Source: Microbacterium algeriense (GTDB lineage Bacteria > Actinomycetota > Actinomycetes > Actinomycetales > Microbacteriaceae). Taken from it: a DNA stretch of 64,000 nt. Positions 55,801-63,580 of the stretch are shown in pieces. Within the stretch, counting starts at the first letter, position 1, and every line of letters begins with the position of its first letter. Position numbers and translations under genes: made by a program. Location of the stretch: NCBI RefSeq assembly GCF_008868005.1, contig NZ_WAAO01000003.1:186001-250000 (forward strand). Direction: 5' to 3'. Below the pieces are notes generated by a model. The model had not been told where the DNA came from and did not search any database. It was given only the letters and a program-made list of their open reading frames with translations.

Positions 55801-55840
55801 GACATCCTCTCGGCGGTGGGACACGCGGGCAGAGACACAA

Positions 55841-55864
55841 AGCGCCCGTCCGAAGACAGGCGCT
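55841..55864 (-). terminator. Intrinsic terminator after bS22
   Basis: On the minus strand AGCGCCTGTC and GACGGGCGCT form a 10-base stem (one G-U pair) closed by the very stable loop TTCG, followed by TTTGTGTCT. It lies 14 bases after the bS22 stop codon and is the clearest intrinsic terminator in the window. Confidence 0.85.
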
Positions 55865-55878
55865 CGGTGTCTGGCCGC

Positions 55879-55977
55879 TTACTTCTTGTTGCGGCGCTGG
55901 TGGCGAGTCTTGCGAAGCAGCTTGCGGTGCTTCTTCTTCGCCATGCGCTTGCGGCGCTTCTTGATGACAGAACCCAC
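55879..55977 (-). CDS. Small ribosomal subunit protein bS22 (AURKAIP1/COX24 domain)
   Basis: This 32-residue, extremely basic peptide reads VGSVIKKRRKRMAKKKHRK and continues LLRKTRHQRRNKK. It is nearly identical to bS22 of mycobacteria, a component of the small ribosomal subunit found only in actinobacteria and related to the AURKAIP1/COX24 domain of mitochondria. The GTG start at 55977 has GAGG 6 bases upstream. It is followed by a strong terminator and preceded by an HTH gene, the same pairing as Rv0500A and Rv0500B. Confidence 0.95.
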   Translation of the reverse strand: MGSVIKKRRKRMAKKKHRKLLRKTRHQRRNKK

Positions 55978-56131
55978 GGAAACCTCACTAAGTCAGTGGC
56001 TGGATGTCGCCGATTTCGGACATCCGGGTACGGGCACGGAAAATGCCTCGGGTCAGTCTAGCAAACCCGCAGGCCTCGGCTGTCACACCTCGTCGTCGCC
56101 CACCCGGGTCCCCGCCGGAGGGCGATCGTCG

Positions 56132-56323
56132 TCAGCCGACGTCGGCGATGGGGCGCTGCAGCGCGTCGGCCACAGCGGATTCGGGCACGCGATAGCTGCG
56201 TCCGAAGCGGACAGCGGGCAGCTCGCCCGCGTGGACGAGCCGGTACACGGTCATCTTGGACACGCGCATCAGCTCGGCGACCTCAGCAACCGTGAGGAAT
56301 CGGACGTCAGGAACCTCGGGCAT
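56132..56323 (-). CDS. Helix-turn-helix (excisionase/BldC-like) DNA-binding protein
   Basis: A 63-residue MerR-like single-domain protein: RFLTVAEVAELMRVSKMTVYRLVHAGELPAVRFGRSYRVPESAV contains the winged helix (residues 8-51). The ATG at 56323 has AAGGGG upstream. Actinobacteria keep this gene next to bS22, and it is related to excisionase-type regulators such as BldC. No phage genes are nearby, so it is a chromosomal regulator and not an excisionase. Confidence 0.92.
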   Translation of the reverse strand: MPEVPDVRFLTVAEVAELMRVSKMTVYRLVHAGELPAVRFGRSYRVPESAVADALQRPIADVG

Positions 56324-56350
56324 CCCACGTACCCCTTTCTCGATGAGCAC

Positions 56351-56380
56351 ACTCTATGGGGTAGCTGCGACGCGTGTAAA
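56351..56380 (-). promoter_or_regulatory. Promoter of the HTH gene
   Basis: On the minus strand TTTACA (56375-56380) and TAGAGT (56351-56356) are 18 bases apart, 28 bases before the ATG. The promoter fills most of the short gap to the cyclase gene. Confidence 0.6.
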
Positions 56381-56398
56381 CCCGTGGGACTGATGTGA

Positions 56399-57322
56399 TC
56401 AGTGGGACTCGGCGACGGTGGCGAACGCGCGCACAGGGAAGGTGCCGAACCCGCGGACTGCCGGTGGCGCCGCCGTGAACCGCGCGCCCCTGGCCGGAAC
56501 TGCATCGAGCCTCGTCAGGTGCTCGACGACGTGAACCCCTCCGGCGAGGAGGATGCTGTGCGCCGGGCGCTCCCCTCCGCTCTCGGTGTCGTCGATGTTC
56601 AGGGAGTCGATGCCGACCAGTGCGACCCCGGCGTCGACCAGCGACCGCGCCGCCTTCTCGGTCAAGAAGGGTGCCCCTGAGCCGTACCGAGGCGTTCCGA
56701 AGTGCCTGTCCCATCCGGTGTCGATGAGCACGGCCGATCCGGCCAGGTCGCGGTCCCCGAACGTCGCGGCTCGGATGCCCCGGTCCTCCGACGTCCACGC
56801 GTCACGCACATGGAACACCTCGGCGCGCAGACCGACGAGGGTCCGCAGGTCGAGCGACGCGAGATCACGGCCGTCGGCGTAGCGGTGGAACGGCGCATCC
56901 AGGTACGTGCCGGTATTGCCGATCATCGTGATGACGTCCATCGCGAACTCGGTTCCCTCGGCATAGCGGGTGCGCGAATCCTCTCGCGTCAGATACGGCG
57001 TGATCGTCGGCGCGGGGAGCCCCGGGTAGGTCACGAGCCCCGCCTCGATCGGATGACTCAGATCGATCACCGTATCGGCCGCGACGCGGCGTTCGACCTC
57101 CACCCCTCTGCTGCCGCGGTGCGGCTCCTCCACGATCCTCAGGTCGGTGAGCGCGACCTCGCTCACGAGCGCGAGGCCGAGGTGGCGGACGAGCAGGGCG
57201 GCGACGTCCTCCTCGGAGACATCGTGCCCGGGAAGATCGAGTCGGAATCCGTCTCCGCTCATACCTCCGCCATTGGCGAAGACGATCGAGAAGTCGAAGT
57301 GCGCTCGGTATTCGGCAGTCAT
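56399..57322 (-). CDS. Cyclase-family (kynurenine formamidase-like) hydrolase with extra N-terminal domain
   Basis: This 307-residue protein has two parts. Residues 1-80 (HFDFSIVFANGGGMSGDGFRLD, LVRHLGLALVSEVALTDLRIVEEPHRG) resemble a small actinobacterial protein that is usually separate. Residues 90-307 are the cyclase fold: VIDLSHPIEAGLVTYPGLP, NTGTYLDAPFHRYADG, VLIDTGWDRHFGT and GIDSLNIDD. The metal-binding motif HxGTHxDxPxH appears as NTGTYLDAPFH, so two of the three usual His are replaced; other subfamily members show the same form. It starts 38 bases after the TetR gene. The substrate is unknown; kynurenine formamidase activity should not be assumed. Confidence 0.85.
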   Translation of the reverse strand: MTAEYRAHFDFSIVFANGGGMSGDGFRLDLPGHDVSEEDVAALLVRHLGLALVSEVALTDLRIVEEPHRGSRGVEVERRVAADTVIDLSHPIEAGLVTYPGLPAPTITPYLTREDSRTRYAEGTEFAMDVITMIGNTGTYLDAPFHRYADGRDLASLDLRTLVGLRAEVFHVRDAWTSEDRGIRAATFGDRDLAGSAVLIDTGWDRHFGTPRYGSGAPFLTEKAARSLVDAGVALVGIDSLNIDDTESGGERPAHSILLAGGVHVVEHLTRLDAVPARGARFTAAPPAVRGFGTFPVRAFATVAESH

Positions 57323-57360
57323 CTCCACATCATGGCGAACACCGAGGGCGCGCGGGGCGA

Positions 57361-58293
57361 TCAGCCCGACTTCCTGGCCCGTGCCAGCCTCTCCCTGGCG
57401 TCGATCAGCGCCTGGCGCTCGACCTTGCGCGCCGCGCGCAGAGTCTTCTCCGCCTCCCGCACCGCCTTCTGCGCCTCTTTGAGGCGCCGGTCGCCGGCGA
57501 TCTCCGCCGGATCGAGGGTGATCCACTCCGACGGTTCGGCATGGGGCTCGCCGCGATCGAGCGCCGCGATGTAGGCGGCGACGCCATCCAGGGTCCGCTC
57601 CACCGCGAACCGGAACGGGTCGGCCTCGGAGAGGAAGACCTGGTCCTCGATCGCGCGCCGGAGGGCGGGGAACTCGGCCGCCGTGATGACGCGATCGAAC
57701 AGCGACGCCTCGCGGGCCGCGACCTCTTCGGGTGCGAGGCCGCTCCCCCGCGACTGCTCGGTGTACCCCGCCTGCACGATCCCGCACCAGCGCGCGTGGC
57801 CCGTCACCGCAAGGGCGGTCGCCATCCGCTCTTCGGCTGAGAGCGCTGTGTCCTCGAGCGCCGCGAGTCCGGCGTCCAGCCATGCCGAGCTGTTCGGCGT
57901 GATCGGCGAGCCGGTGATGGGCAGGGAGAGCATCCAGGGGTGTCGCAGGTACAGCTGCACCTGCTCCTGGTAGAGCGCCATGAGCTTCGCGCGCCACCCC
58001 TCCGCCTCCATCAGGCGCGCGGGCGGGAGGCCGGTCGCCTCCTCCTGCATCAGGAGGAGGAGGTCGTCCTTCGCGGTCACGTATCGATAGAGGGACATCG
58101 GGGTGAACCCGAGGCGCGAGGCGACGGCCGCCATCGACACGGCGCCGATCCCCTCTGCGTCGGCGAGCTCGACGGCCGCTTCGACGATCTTCTCCACGCT
58201 CATCTCGCGCTTGGGTCCGCGCTGCGGATTCGCCGCCACTCCCCACGCGAGGGCGATACCCCGAGGCAGCTCCGGGAGCTCGGTGTCGGTCAT
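57361..58293 (-). CDS. TetR family regulator with basic coiled-coil tail
   Basis: The 310-residue regulator has a helix-turn-helix at about residues 32-80 (VEKIVEAAVELADAEGIGAVSMAAVASRLGFTPMSLYRYVTAKDDL in pieces) and a C-terminal TetR_C_1 domain. The last 60 residues are a Lys/Arg/Glu/Ala-rich helix (GDRRLKEAQKAVREAEKTLR, then ERQALIDARERLARARKSG) that is not usual in TetR proteins. A TAGGAT box 6 bases before the ATG predicts a leaderless transcript, and a perfect palindrome sits just behind it. It diverges from a DrrAB-like exporter, its probable target. Confidence 0.93.
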   Translation of the reverse strand: MTDTELPELPRGIALAWGVAANPQRGPKREMSVEKIVEAAVELADAEGIGAVSMAAVASRLGFTPMSLYRYVTAKDDLLLLMQEEATGLPPARLMEAEGWRAKLMALYQEQVQLYLRHPWMLSLPITGSPITPNSSAWLDAGLAALEDTALSAEERMATALAVTGHARWCGIVQAGYTEQSRGSGLAPEEVAAREASLFDRVITAAEFPALRRAIEDQVFLSEADPFRFAVERTLDGVAAYIAALDRGEPHAEPSEWITLDPAEIAGDRRLKEAQKAVREAEKTLRAARKVERQALIDARERLARARKSG

Positions 58294-58299
58294 GGCTAC

Positions 58300-58305
58300 A
58301 TCCTA
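58300..58305 (-). promoter_or_regulatory. -10 box TAGGAT for leaderless tetR transcript
   Basis: On the minus strand TAGGAT ends 6 bases before the ATG at 58293; the 58309-58327 palindrome fills its spacer. Confidence 0.6.
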
Positions 58306-58308
58306 CTT

Positions 58309-58327
58309 CTGTTTATCTTTTAAACAG
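58309..58327. promoter_or_regulatory. Perfect palindromic operator for the TetR regulator
   Basis: CTGTTTATCTTTTAAACAG has perfect 7-base arms around a 5-base AT-rich centre. It lies in the spacer of the tetR promoter, where binding would block transcription. Confidence 0.8.
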
Positions 58328-58338
58328 TGTGTTACCGT

Positions 58339-58382
58339 CATACACAGTTGCGTTGCTCATACACAGTTTTTGCCATACACAG
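58339..58382. repeat. Three direct repeats CATACACAG before the DrrA-like gene
   Basis: CATACACAG occurs at 58339, 58358 and 58374 (spacings 19 and 16). They fill the region in front of the exporter gene and stand apart from the palindrome, so they may be sites for a second regulator or further half-sites for the TetR protein. An AGAAAGG ribosome binding site follows the last copy. Confidence 0.75.
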
Positions 58383-58394
58383 AAAGGCTCCACG

Positions 58395-59288
58395 ATGGAG
58401 ACAGCCATCGAAGTGCGCGGCCTGAACAAGGCGTTCACCCGCAAGACGGTCATCGACGATCTCGACTTCACGGTCGCCAGGGGCGAGGTCTTCGCCCTCC
58501 TCGGCCCGAACGGCGCCGGGAAGACGACGACCATCAACATCCTGACGACGCTCACGTCCCCCGATGCCGGCTCCGCGCTGGTCGCCGGGTGGGACGTCCG
58601 CGATCAGCCGATCGAGGTGCGACGTCGGATCAGCCTGACCGGCCAGTCCGCTGCCGTGGACGATGCGCTGACCGCCACGGAGAACGTGGTCATGTTCGCG
58701 CGTCTCGCGGGACTCGGGCGCGCCGCCGCGAAGCGTCGCGCCGCCGCACTGATCTCCCAGTTCGATCTGGTCGATGCGGCATCCCGCGCCGTGCGCACGT
58801 TCTCCGGAGGGATGCGGCGCCGACTCGACCTCGCCCTCAGCTTCGTCGTGACGCCAGAGGTGCTCTTCCTCGACGAGCCGACCACCGGACTCGACACCCG
58901 GAGTCGCCGCGCGCTGTGGGACATCATCCGCATGCTCGCGGACACGGGCACGACCGTCTTCCTCACGACCCAGTACCTGGAGGAGGCCGACCAGCTCGCC
59001 GACCGCATCGCCGTGCTGCACGACGGCAGGATCGCCGCGATGGGGACGCCGGCCGAGCTGAAGGCCCGCGTGGGCGGCGACACCGTCGAACTCCTGGACG
59101 ACCACGGCGAGATCCGGCGGGAGATCCCCACCGACGGCAGCGTCGCCGGCCTCCGCCGGGCGCTCGACCTGCTCGACGAAGACGGGGAGGACGGCATCGT
59201 CGCGCTGCGCCGTCCGACCCTGGACGACGTGTTCCTCGCCGTCACCGCCCCCACCGCCCCGAAGCGCACCGAGAAGGAGCTCGCATGA
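58395..59288 (+). CDS. DrrA-like ABC exporter ATPase
   Basis: This 297-residue ATPase is of the daunorubicin-resistance type. Walker A is GPNGAGKTTT, the signature FSGGMRRRLDLA, Walker B VLFLDEPTTGLDTRSRRALW, and TVFLTTQYLEEADQLADRI is the DrrA-specific H-loop with Gln instead of the usual His-Asp. The C-terminal part (ALRRPTLDDVFLAVT) is the DrrA dimer segment. It is coupled to the permease by ATGA and probably expels a hydrophobic drug or metabolite. Confidence 0.95.
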   Translation: METAIEVRGLNKAFTRKTVIDDLDFTVARGEVFALLGPNGAGKTTTINILTTLTSPDAGSALVAGWDVRDQPIEVRRRISLTGQSAAVDDALTATENVVMFARLAGLGRAAAKRRAAALISQFDLVDAASRAVRTFSGGMRRRLDLALSFVVTPEVLFLDEPTTGLDTRSRRALWDIIRMLADTGTTVFLTTQYLEEADQLADRIAVLHDGRIAAMGTPAELKARVGGDTVELLDDHGEIRREIPTDGSVAGLRRALDLLDEDGEDGIVALRRPTLDDVFLAVTAPTAPKRTEKELA

Positions 59289-60103
59289 ACGCCACTCTCG
59301 CGGCGCCGCGCACCGCCCCGGCATCCGCCTCTCCCCGCCCGCGGCTGCGCGGCCTCACCGCCGAGTCCGTGTTCGTGGGCCGCAGCCTTCGCCACTCGCT
59401 CCGTGACGGGGAGTCGCTGCTGATGGCCATCCTGCTGCCCGTGATGCTCATGCTCATGTTCACCTGGGTGTTCGGCGGAGCGATCGACCCGTCCGGGGCG
59501 TACGTCGACTACGTGGTCCCGGGCATCATCCTCACGTGCGCGGGATTCGGCGCCTCCTCGACAGCGGTCTACGTCGCGAACGACATGCGCACCGGCATCA
59601 TCGACCGGTTCCGCACCATGCCGGTCCGCGCCGGAGCCGTGCTGACAGGCCATGTCGTGGCCAGCGTGCTGCGGAACCTCATCGCGACCGCCATCGTGAT
59701 CGGCGTGGGCATCCTCGTCGGCTTCCGCCCCCGTGCGACGCCGCTCGAGTGGATCGCGCTGACCGGGCTCATCGCTCTGTACATCCTCGCGATCACGTAC
59801 CTGTTCGCGGCGATCGGACTGGCCGCGGGGAGCCCGGAGGGCGCGAACGGGTACGGATTCATCCTGCTGTTCCTCCCCTACCTGTCGAGCGCCTTCGTCC
59901 CCGTGGCGAGCATGCCGGATTGGCTGCAGCCGGTGGCGGCCCATCAGCCGATCACTCCCATCGTCGAGACGATCCGCGGACTCCTCACCGACGCACCCCT
60001 GGGCGGCGAAGCCTGGTGGGCGATCGGCTGGTGCCTCGCGATCCTGCTGGTCGCGGTGGCATGGGGTGCCTGGCTGTTCCGCCGCAAGGCCGCCCGCCGC
60101 TGA
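59285..60103 (+). CDS. DrrB-like ABC-2 type exporter permease
   Basis: A 272-residue permease with six helices. GRSLRHSLRDGESLLMAILLPVMLMLMFTWVFGGAI, DRFRTMPVRAGAVLTGHVVA and LPYLSSAFVPVASMPDWLQPVAAHQPITPIVETIRGLL (in pieces) give the ABC-2 pattern, including the cytoplasmic elbow with DRFRTMP. It overlaps the ATPase stop codon by 4 bases and ends 12 bases from the convergent arsR-type gene. Confidence 0.94.
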   Translation: MNATLAAPRTAPASASPRPRLRGLTAESVFVGRSLRHSLRDGESLLMAILLPVMLMLMFTWVFGGAIDPSGAYVDYVVPGIILTCAGFGASSTAVYVANDMRTGIIDRFRTMPVRAGAVLTGHVVASVLRNLIATAIVIGVGILVGFRPRATPLEWIALTGLIALYILAITYLFAAIGLAAGSPEGANGYGFILLFLPYLSSAFVPVASMPDWLQPVAAHQPITPIVETIRGLLTDAPLGGEAWWAIGWCLAILLVAVAWGAWLFRRKAARR

Positions 60104-60115
60104 GTCCGCGGAGCT

Positions 60116-60532
60116 TCAGGCTCCCAGACGCTTGAGGGCCGACGCGACGACGTGCTTGGCGGAGGCCGCGGCGCGCCCGACGACCTCGGCGGCGTGCGCC
60201 GCGCCGTCCGGCAGGGGCGCTCCGGGGTACTGGATGTCCGGGGCGTCATCGCCGAAGGCGTCGACCAGGAACGGGACGAGCCAGTCGTCCACGACCTCGA
60301 GCGGCTCGACCGCGAGGCTGTAGAACCGGCGCTGCCCGTCTTCGCGCACCGTGACCAGCTCGGCGTCGCGGAGCACCTTCAGATGCTTGGACACCGTGGG
60401 CTGGCTGATCCCCAGATCGGCCACGATCTGGCTGACACTGGTGCCGGTCTCGCCTTCGGACGTGCGCCGCAGCAGGAGCTGGAGGATGTCTCGCCTCGTA
60501 CCGTCCGCGATCACGTCGAAGATGTCCGTCAT
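60116..60532 (-). CDS. ArsR-type winged-helix regulator
   Basis: The 138-residue protein starts MTDIFDVIADGTRRDILQLLL and has the recognition helix VSQIVADLGISQPTVSKHLKVLRDAELVTVREDGQRRFYSL. It lacks the metal-binding Cys motif of ArsR, so it probably senses something else or acts as a Rv0081-like repressor. The tail (about residues 90-138) is Ala-rich. TACCCT ends 6 bases before the ATG, as for a leaderless gene. It diverges from the potassium transporter genes. Confidence 0.92.
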   Translation of the reverse strand: MTDIFDVIADGTRRDILQLLLRRTSEGETGTSVSQIVADLGISQPTVSKHLKVLRDAELVTVREDGQRRFYSLAVEPLEVVDDWLVPFLVDAFGDDAPDIQYPGAPLPDGAAHAAEVVGRAAASAKHVVASALKRLGA

Positions 60533-60538
60533 GAGTTC

Positions 60539-60544
60539 AGGGTA
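60539..60544 (-). promoter_or_regulatory. -10 box TACCCT for leaderless arsR-type gene
   Basis: On the minus strand TACCCT ends 6 bases before the ATG at 60532. Confidence 0.5.
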
Positions 60545-60634
60545 GTCGTCCCCGCCACGGAGTACCATGACGAAGGCTCGGCGACAGGCGCCGTGCGACC
60601 GCAGGTGCGGTGGAGGCAGGAAACGGAGGGGGCG

Positions 60635-62068
60635 ATGATGTCGGGCATCGTTTCGGCGTCGTCCCCCGGGCACCGTCTCCCGGGTGCGGGCGGATGGTTC
60701 AAGCACCTGGTCACGTCATCGCCGTCCCGGTTCGCGATCGCCGTGTTCGCGCTGCTGATCCTGGTCTTCACGGTGCTGTTCTCACTGCCGATCGCCTCTG
60801 CCGATCGCACCGTCACCCCCCTGAGCGACGCCCTCTTCACGGCCGTCTCCACGATCTGCGTCACGGGCCTCGCGACGGTCGACATGGCCAACCACTGGTC
60901 GCCGTTCGGACACGTGCTGGTGTTCATCGGCGTCAACATCGGCGCGCTCGGGGTGCTGACCCTCGCCTCGCTGATGGGCATGCTCATCTCCAAGCGACTG
61001 GGACTGCGGGCCAAGCTGATGGCCGCCGGCGACACGAACCCGCTCCGGGCACACGGTGGCGTCGTGAACGAGAGCCAGACCGTGCGGCTCGGCGAGGTGG
61101 GCCAGCTGCTCACCACGGTCGCCGTGTCCGCGCTGATCATCGAAGCCTCCCTCGCGGCGCTGCTCTATCCGGCGCTGGTGATGGCCGGGGTCGACGCCAT
61201 CGCCGCCCTCTGGGAGGCGCCGTACTTCGCCGCGATGGCGTTCACGAACACCGGCTTCGCGCCCAACGACGGCGGCGTCGCGGTGTTCGCCGACGACTAT
61301 CTCGTGCTGTCTCTGCTCATGGTGGGCGTCTTCCTCGGCAGCATCGGGTTCCCGGTCATCTACACGCTCGCCAAGCACGTCTGGCATGTGAAGCGCTGGT
61401 CGCTGCACTCCAAGCTCACGATCGTCACGACCGTGCTGCTGTTCATCCTGGGCGCGGCGGTCTTCGTCATCCTCGAGTTCGACAACCCCAAGACGTTCGG
61501 CTCGATGGACGCCGCCGACACGACCTTCCAGGCGTTCTTCCTCTCGGCCATGACGCGGTCGGGCGGCTTCAACGTCATCGAGATGGACGATCTGAACGGA
61601 TCGTCGCTCCTCGCCGCGAGCATGCTCATGTTCGTCGGCGGCGGCTCGGCGTCGACCGCCGGCGGCATCAAGGTCACGACTCTGGCCGTGCTCGCGATCG
61701 CGGTGTGGTCGGAGGCGAAGGGCCGCCAGTCGGTGGAGGCCTTCGGACGCCGCATCCCCAGCGACGTGCAGCGCGTCGCCCTCAGCGTCGTCGCCTGGGG
61801 CGCCACCATCGTGGCGCTGTCCACCATCGTGATCTCGCAGATCACCAAAGCCGACATCAGCCATGTGCTCTTCGATGTGATCTCCGCGTTCGGCACGGTG
61901 GGCCTGTCGACGGGCCTCACCGGAGAGCTTCCGGATTCCGCCTCCTACGTCATGGCCGCGACCATCTTCATGGGCCGCGTTGGTACAGTGACACTCGCCG
62001 CGGCGGTCGCCGCGACATCGCGCACGCAGTACTACTCACTGCCCGTGGAAAGGCCGATCGTTGGTTGA
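60635..62068 (+). CDS. TrkH/KtrB-family potassium transporter, membrane subunit
   Basis: This 477-residue pore protein has the four-repeat layout of Trk/Ktr transporters. The selectivity-loop regions appear as STICVTGLATVD, FTNTGFAPND, SGGFNVIEMDDL and TVGLSTGLTG, each with the conserved central Gly, and GGGSASTAGGIKVTTLAV is the gating region. The start at 60635 (ATGATG) has GGAGGGGG upstream. The cytoplasmic regulator overlaps its end. The 102-base gap from the arsR-type gene has a TACCAT box (60562-60567) but no riboswitch that I can recognise. Confidence 0.95.
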   Translation: MMSGIVSASSPGHRLPGAGGWFKHLVTSSPSRFAIAVFALLILVFTVLFSLPIASADRTVTPLSDALFTAVSTICVTGLATVDMANHWSPFGHVLVFIGVNIGALGVLTLASLMGMLISKRLGLRAKLMAAGDTNPLRAHGGVVNESQTVRLGEVGQLLTTVAVSALIIEASLAALLYPALVMAGVDAIAALWEAPYFAAMAFTNTGFAPNDGGVAVFADDYLVLSLLMVGVFLGSIGFPVIYTLAKHVWHVKRWSLHSKLTIVTTVLLFILGAAVFVILEFDNPKTFGSMDAADTTFQAFFLSAMTRSGGFNVIEMDDLNGSSLLAASMLMFVGGGSASTAGGIKVTTLAVLAIAVWSEAKGRQSVEAFGRRIPSDVQRVALSVVAWGATIVALSTIVISQITKADISHVLFDVISAFGTVGLSTGLTGELPDSASYVMAATIFMGRVGTVTLAAAVAATSRTQYYSLPVERPIVG

Positions 62069-62732
62069 AGTCCTCCGGGGCGACGCTCCCGTCCTCGTCA
62101 TCGGTCTCGGCCGGTTCGGTGCCGCCTGCGCCGGAGAGCTCGACCGCCTCGACCGCGAGGTGCTCGCGATCGACGACAACCTCGAGCTCGTGCAGAAGTG
62201 GTCCGACCGCGTCACGCACACCGTGCAGGCCGACGCCAGGAACATCGACGCCCTGCGCCAGATCGGCGCACAGGACTTCCAGGTCGCCGTCGTCGCGGTC
62301 GGCTCGTCCATCGAGGCCTCGGTGCTGATCACCGCGAACCTCGTCGATCTGAAGGTGCCGCAGATCTGGGCGAAGGCGGTCTCGCAGTCGCACGGCAAGA
62401 TCCTCGCCCGCGTCGGCGCGAACCACGTCATCTACCCGGAGCGCGAGGCCGGAGAACGCGTCGCGCACCTGGTGAGCGGGCGCATGCTCGACTTCATCCG
62501 CTTCGACGACGACTTCGTGCTCGCGAAGATGTACCCGCCGAAGTTCATCCGCGGCGTCGGCCTGAACGAATCCGGCGTCCGGTCGAAGTACAAGGTCACC
62601 GTGGTGGGCGTGAAGAGTCCGGGCAAGCCGTTCCGCTATGCCGAGGCGAACACGATCGTCACCAACCACGACCTCATCATCGTGTCCGGTACCAACAGCG
62701 ACATCGAGCGCTTCGCCGGCCTCGACCGCTGA
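62061..62732 (+). CDS. TrkA/KtrA-family potassium uptake regulator (RCK protein)
   Basis: The 223-residue cytoplasmic gating ring subunit has an RCK-N domain (VLVIGLGRFGAACAGELDRLDREVLAIDDN with the nucleotide-binding GxGxxG; HTVQADARNIDALRQIGAQ) and an RCK-C domain (GVRSKYKVTVVGVKSPGK, IIVSGTNSDIERF). It starts with TTG at 62061 and overlaps trkH by 8 bases; GGAAAGG lies 8 bases upstream. Together they form a nucleotide-gated potassium uptake system. Confidence 0.95.
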   Translation: MVEVLRGDAPVLVIGLGRFGAACAGELDRLDREVLAIDDNLELVQKWSDRVTHTVQADARNIDALRQIGAQDFQVAVVAVGSSIEASVLITANLVDLKVPQIWAKAVSQSHGKILARVGANHVIYPEREAGERVAHLVSGRMLDFIRFDDDFVLAKMYPPKFIRGVGLNESGVRSKYKVTVVGVKSPGKPFRYAEANTIVTNHDLIIVSGTNSDIERFAGLDR

Positions 62733-62803
62733 CGCGCGGCGACACTCCCCGTCCCCCTCGCGGCGGATGCGCCGACCCTCACCGCCGTGGTGGGATGGGA
62801 GCC

Positions 62804-63580
62804 ATGACCGACCCCACAGCGGCTCCTCCCGTCCTCGCCCTCCGCGGGCTCCGCAAGCAGTTCGGGCAGAAGGTCGCCGTCGACGACCTGTCCCTCGACG
62901 TCCCCGCCGGATCCATGCTCGGGCTGCTCGGACCCAACGGCGCCGGCAAGACGACGACGCTCGCCATGACCACCGGTCTGCTGCGTCCTGACGCGGGCAC
63001 GGCGTGGGTGCTCGGGGCGGATGTCTGGCAGGACCCCGCCGAAGCGAAGGCCCGCATGGGCGTGCTGCCGGACGGCATCCGCATGCTCGACCGCCTCACC
63101 GGGGCGGAGCTGCTCCGCTACACCGGGCTGCTCCGGGCCATGTCAGAGGCCGAGGTCGTCTCTCGCAGCGGCGACCTGCTCGACGCGCTGGGACTGTCCG
63201 ACGCGCAGGACACACTCGTCGTCGACTACTCCGCCGGCATGCGGAAGAAGATCGGGCTCGCGTGCGCGCTCATCCACGCGCCCCGGCTGCTCATCCTCGA
63301 CGAGCCCCTCGAGGCGGTCGACCCGGTCTCCGGCGAGACGATCCGCCAGATCCTGCGCTCCTTCGTGGACAACGGCGGCACAGTGGTGCTGTCGAGCCAT
63401 GTGATGGAGCTCGTAGAGTCGCTGTGCGACCGGGTCGCCATCGTCGCGGAAGGACGCCTGCTCGCCCACGGCCCCCTGGACGAGGTCCGTGCGGGGATGT
63501 CGCTGCAGCAGCGGTTCCTCGCGCTCGTCGGCGCCCACGACCTGGGAACGGAGACGCTCGCATGGTTGCGCTCCTCGTAG
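62804..63580 (+). CDS. ABC exporter ATPase (ABC-2 type)
   Basis: This 258-residue ATPase has Walker A GPNGAGKTTT and Walker B LLILDEPLEAVDP. The signature motif is YSAGMRKKIGLA, with Ala in place of the first Gly of SGGQ, which is seen in some exporters of this group. A D-loop and the H-loop VVLSSHVMELVESL are present. The permease gene overlaps its end by 19 bases in another frame. The ATG at 62804 has GGGAG only 2 bases upstream, so the start is not certain. Confidence 0.92.
   Translation: MTDPTAAPPVLALRGLRKQFGQKVAVDDLSLDVPAGSMLGLLGPNGAGKTTTLAMTTGLLRPDAGTAWVLGADVWQDPAEAKARMGVLPDGIRMLDRLTGAELLRYTGLLRAMSEAEVVSRSGDLLDALGLSDAQDTLVVDYSAGMRKKIGLACALIHAPRLLILDEPLEAVDPVSGETIRQILRSFVDNGGTVVLSSHVMELVESLCDRVAIVAEGRLLAHGPLDEVRAGMSLQQRFLALVGAHDLGTETLAWLRSS

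Noticed and set aside
56132..56323. Phage excisionase
   Set aside because: The excisionase-like HTH gene has no integrase or attachment site nearby and is in its conserved place next to bS22.
58339..58382. CRISPR array
   Set aside because: Only three 9-base repeats with short irregular spacing; far too short and in a promoter region.
60545..60634. c-di-AMP or magnesium riboswitch in front of the potassium transporter
   Set aside because: These are common before potassium genes, but the leader is only about 60 bases and lacks a recognisable riboswitch core.
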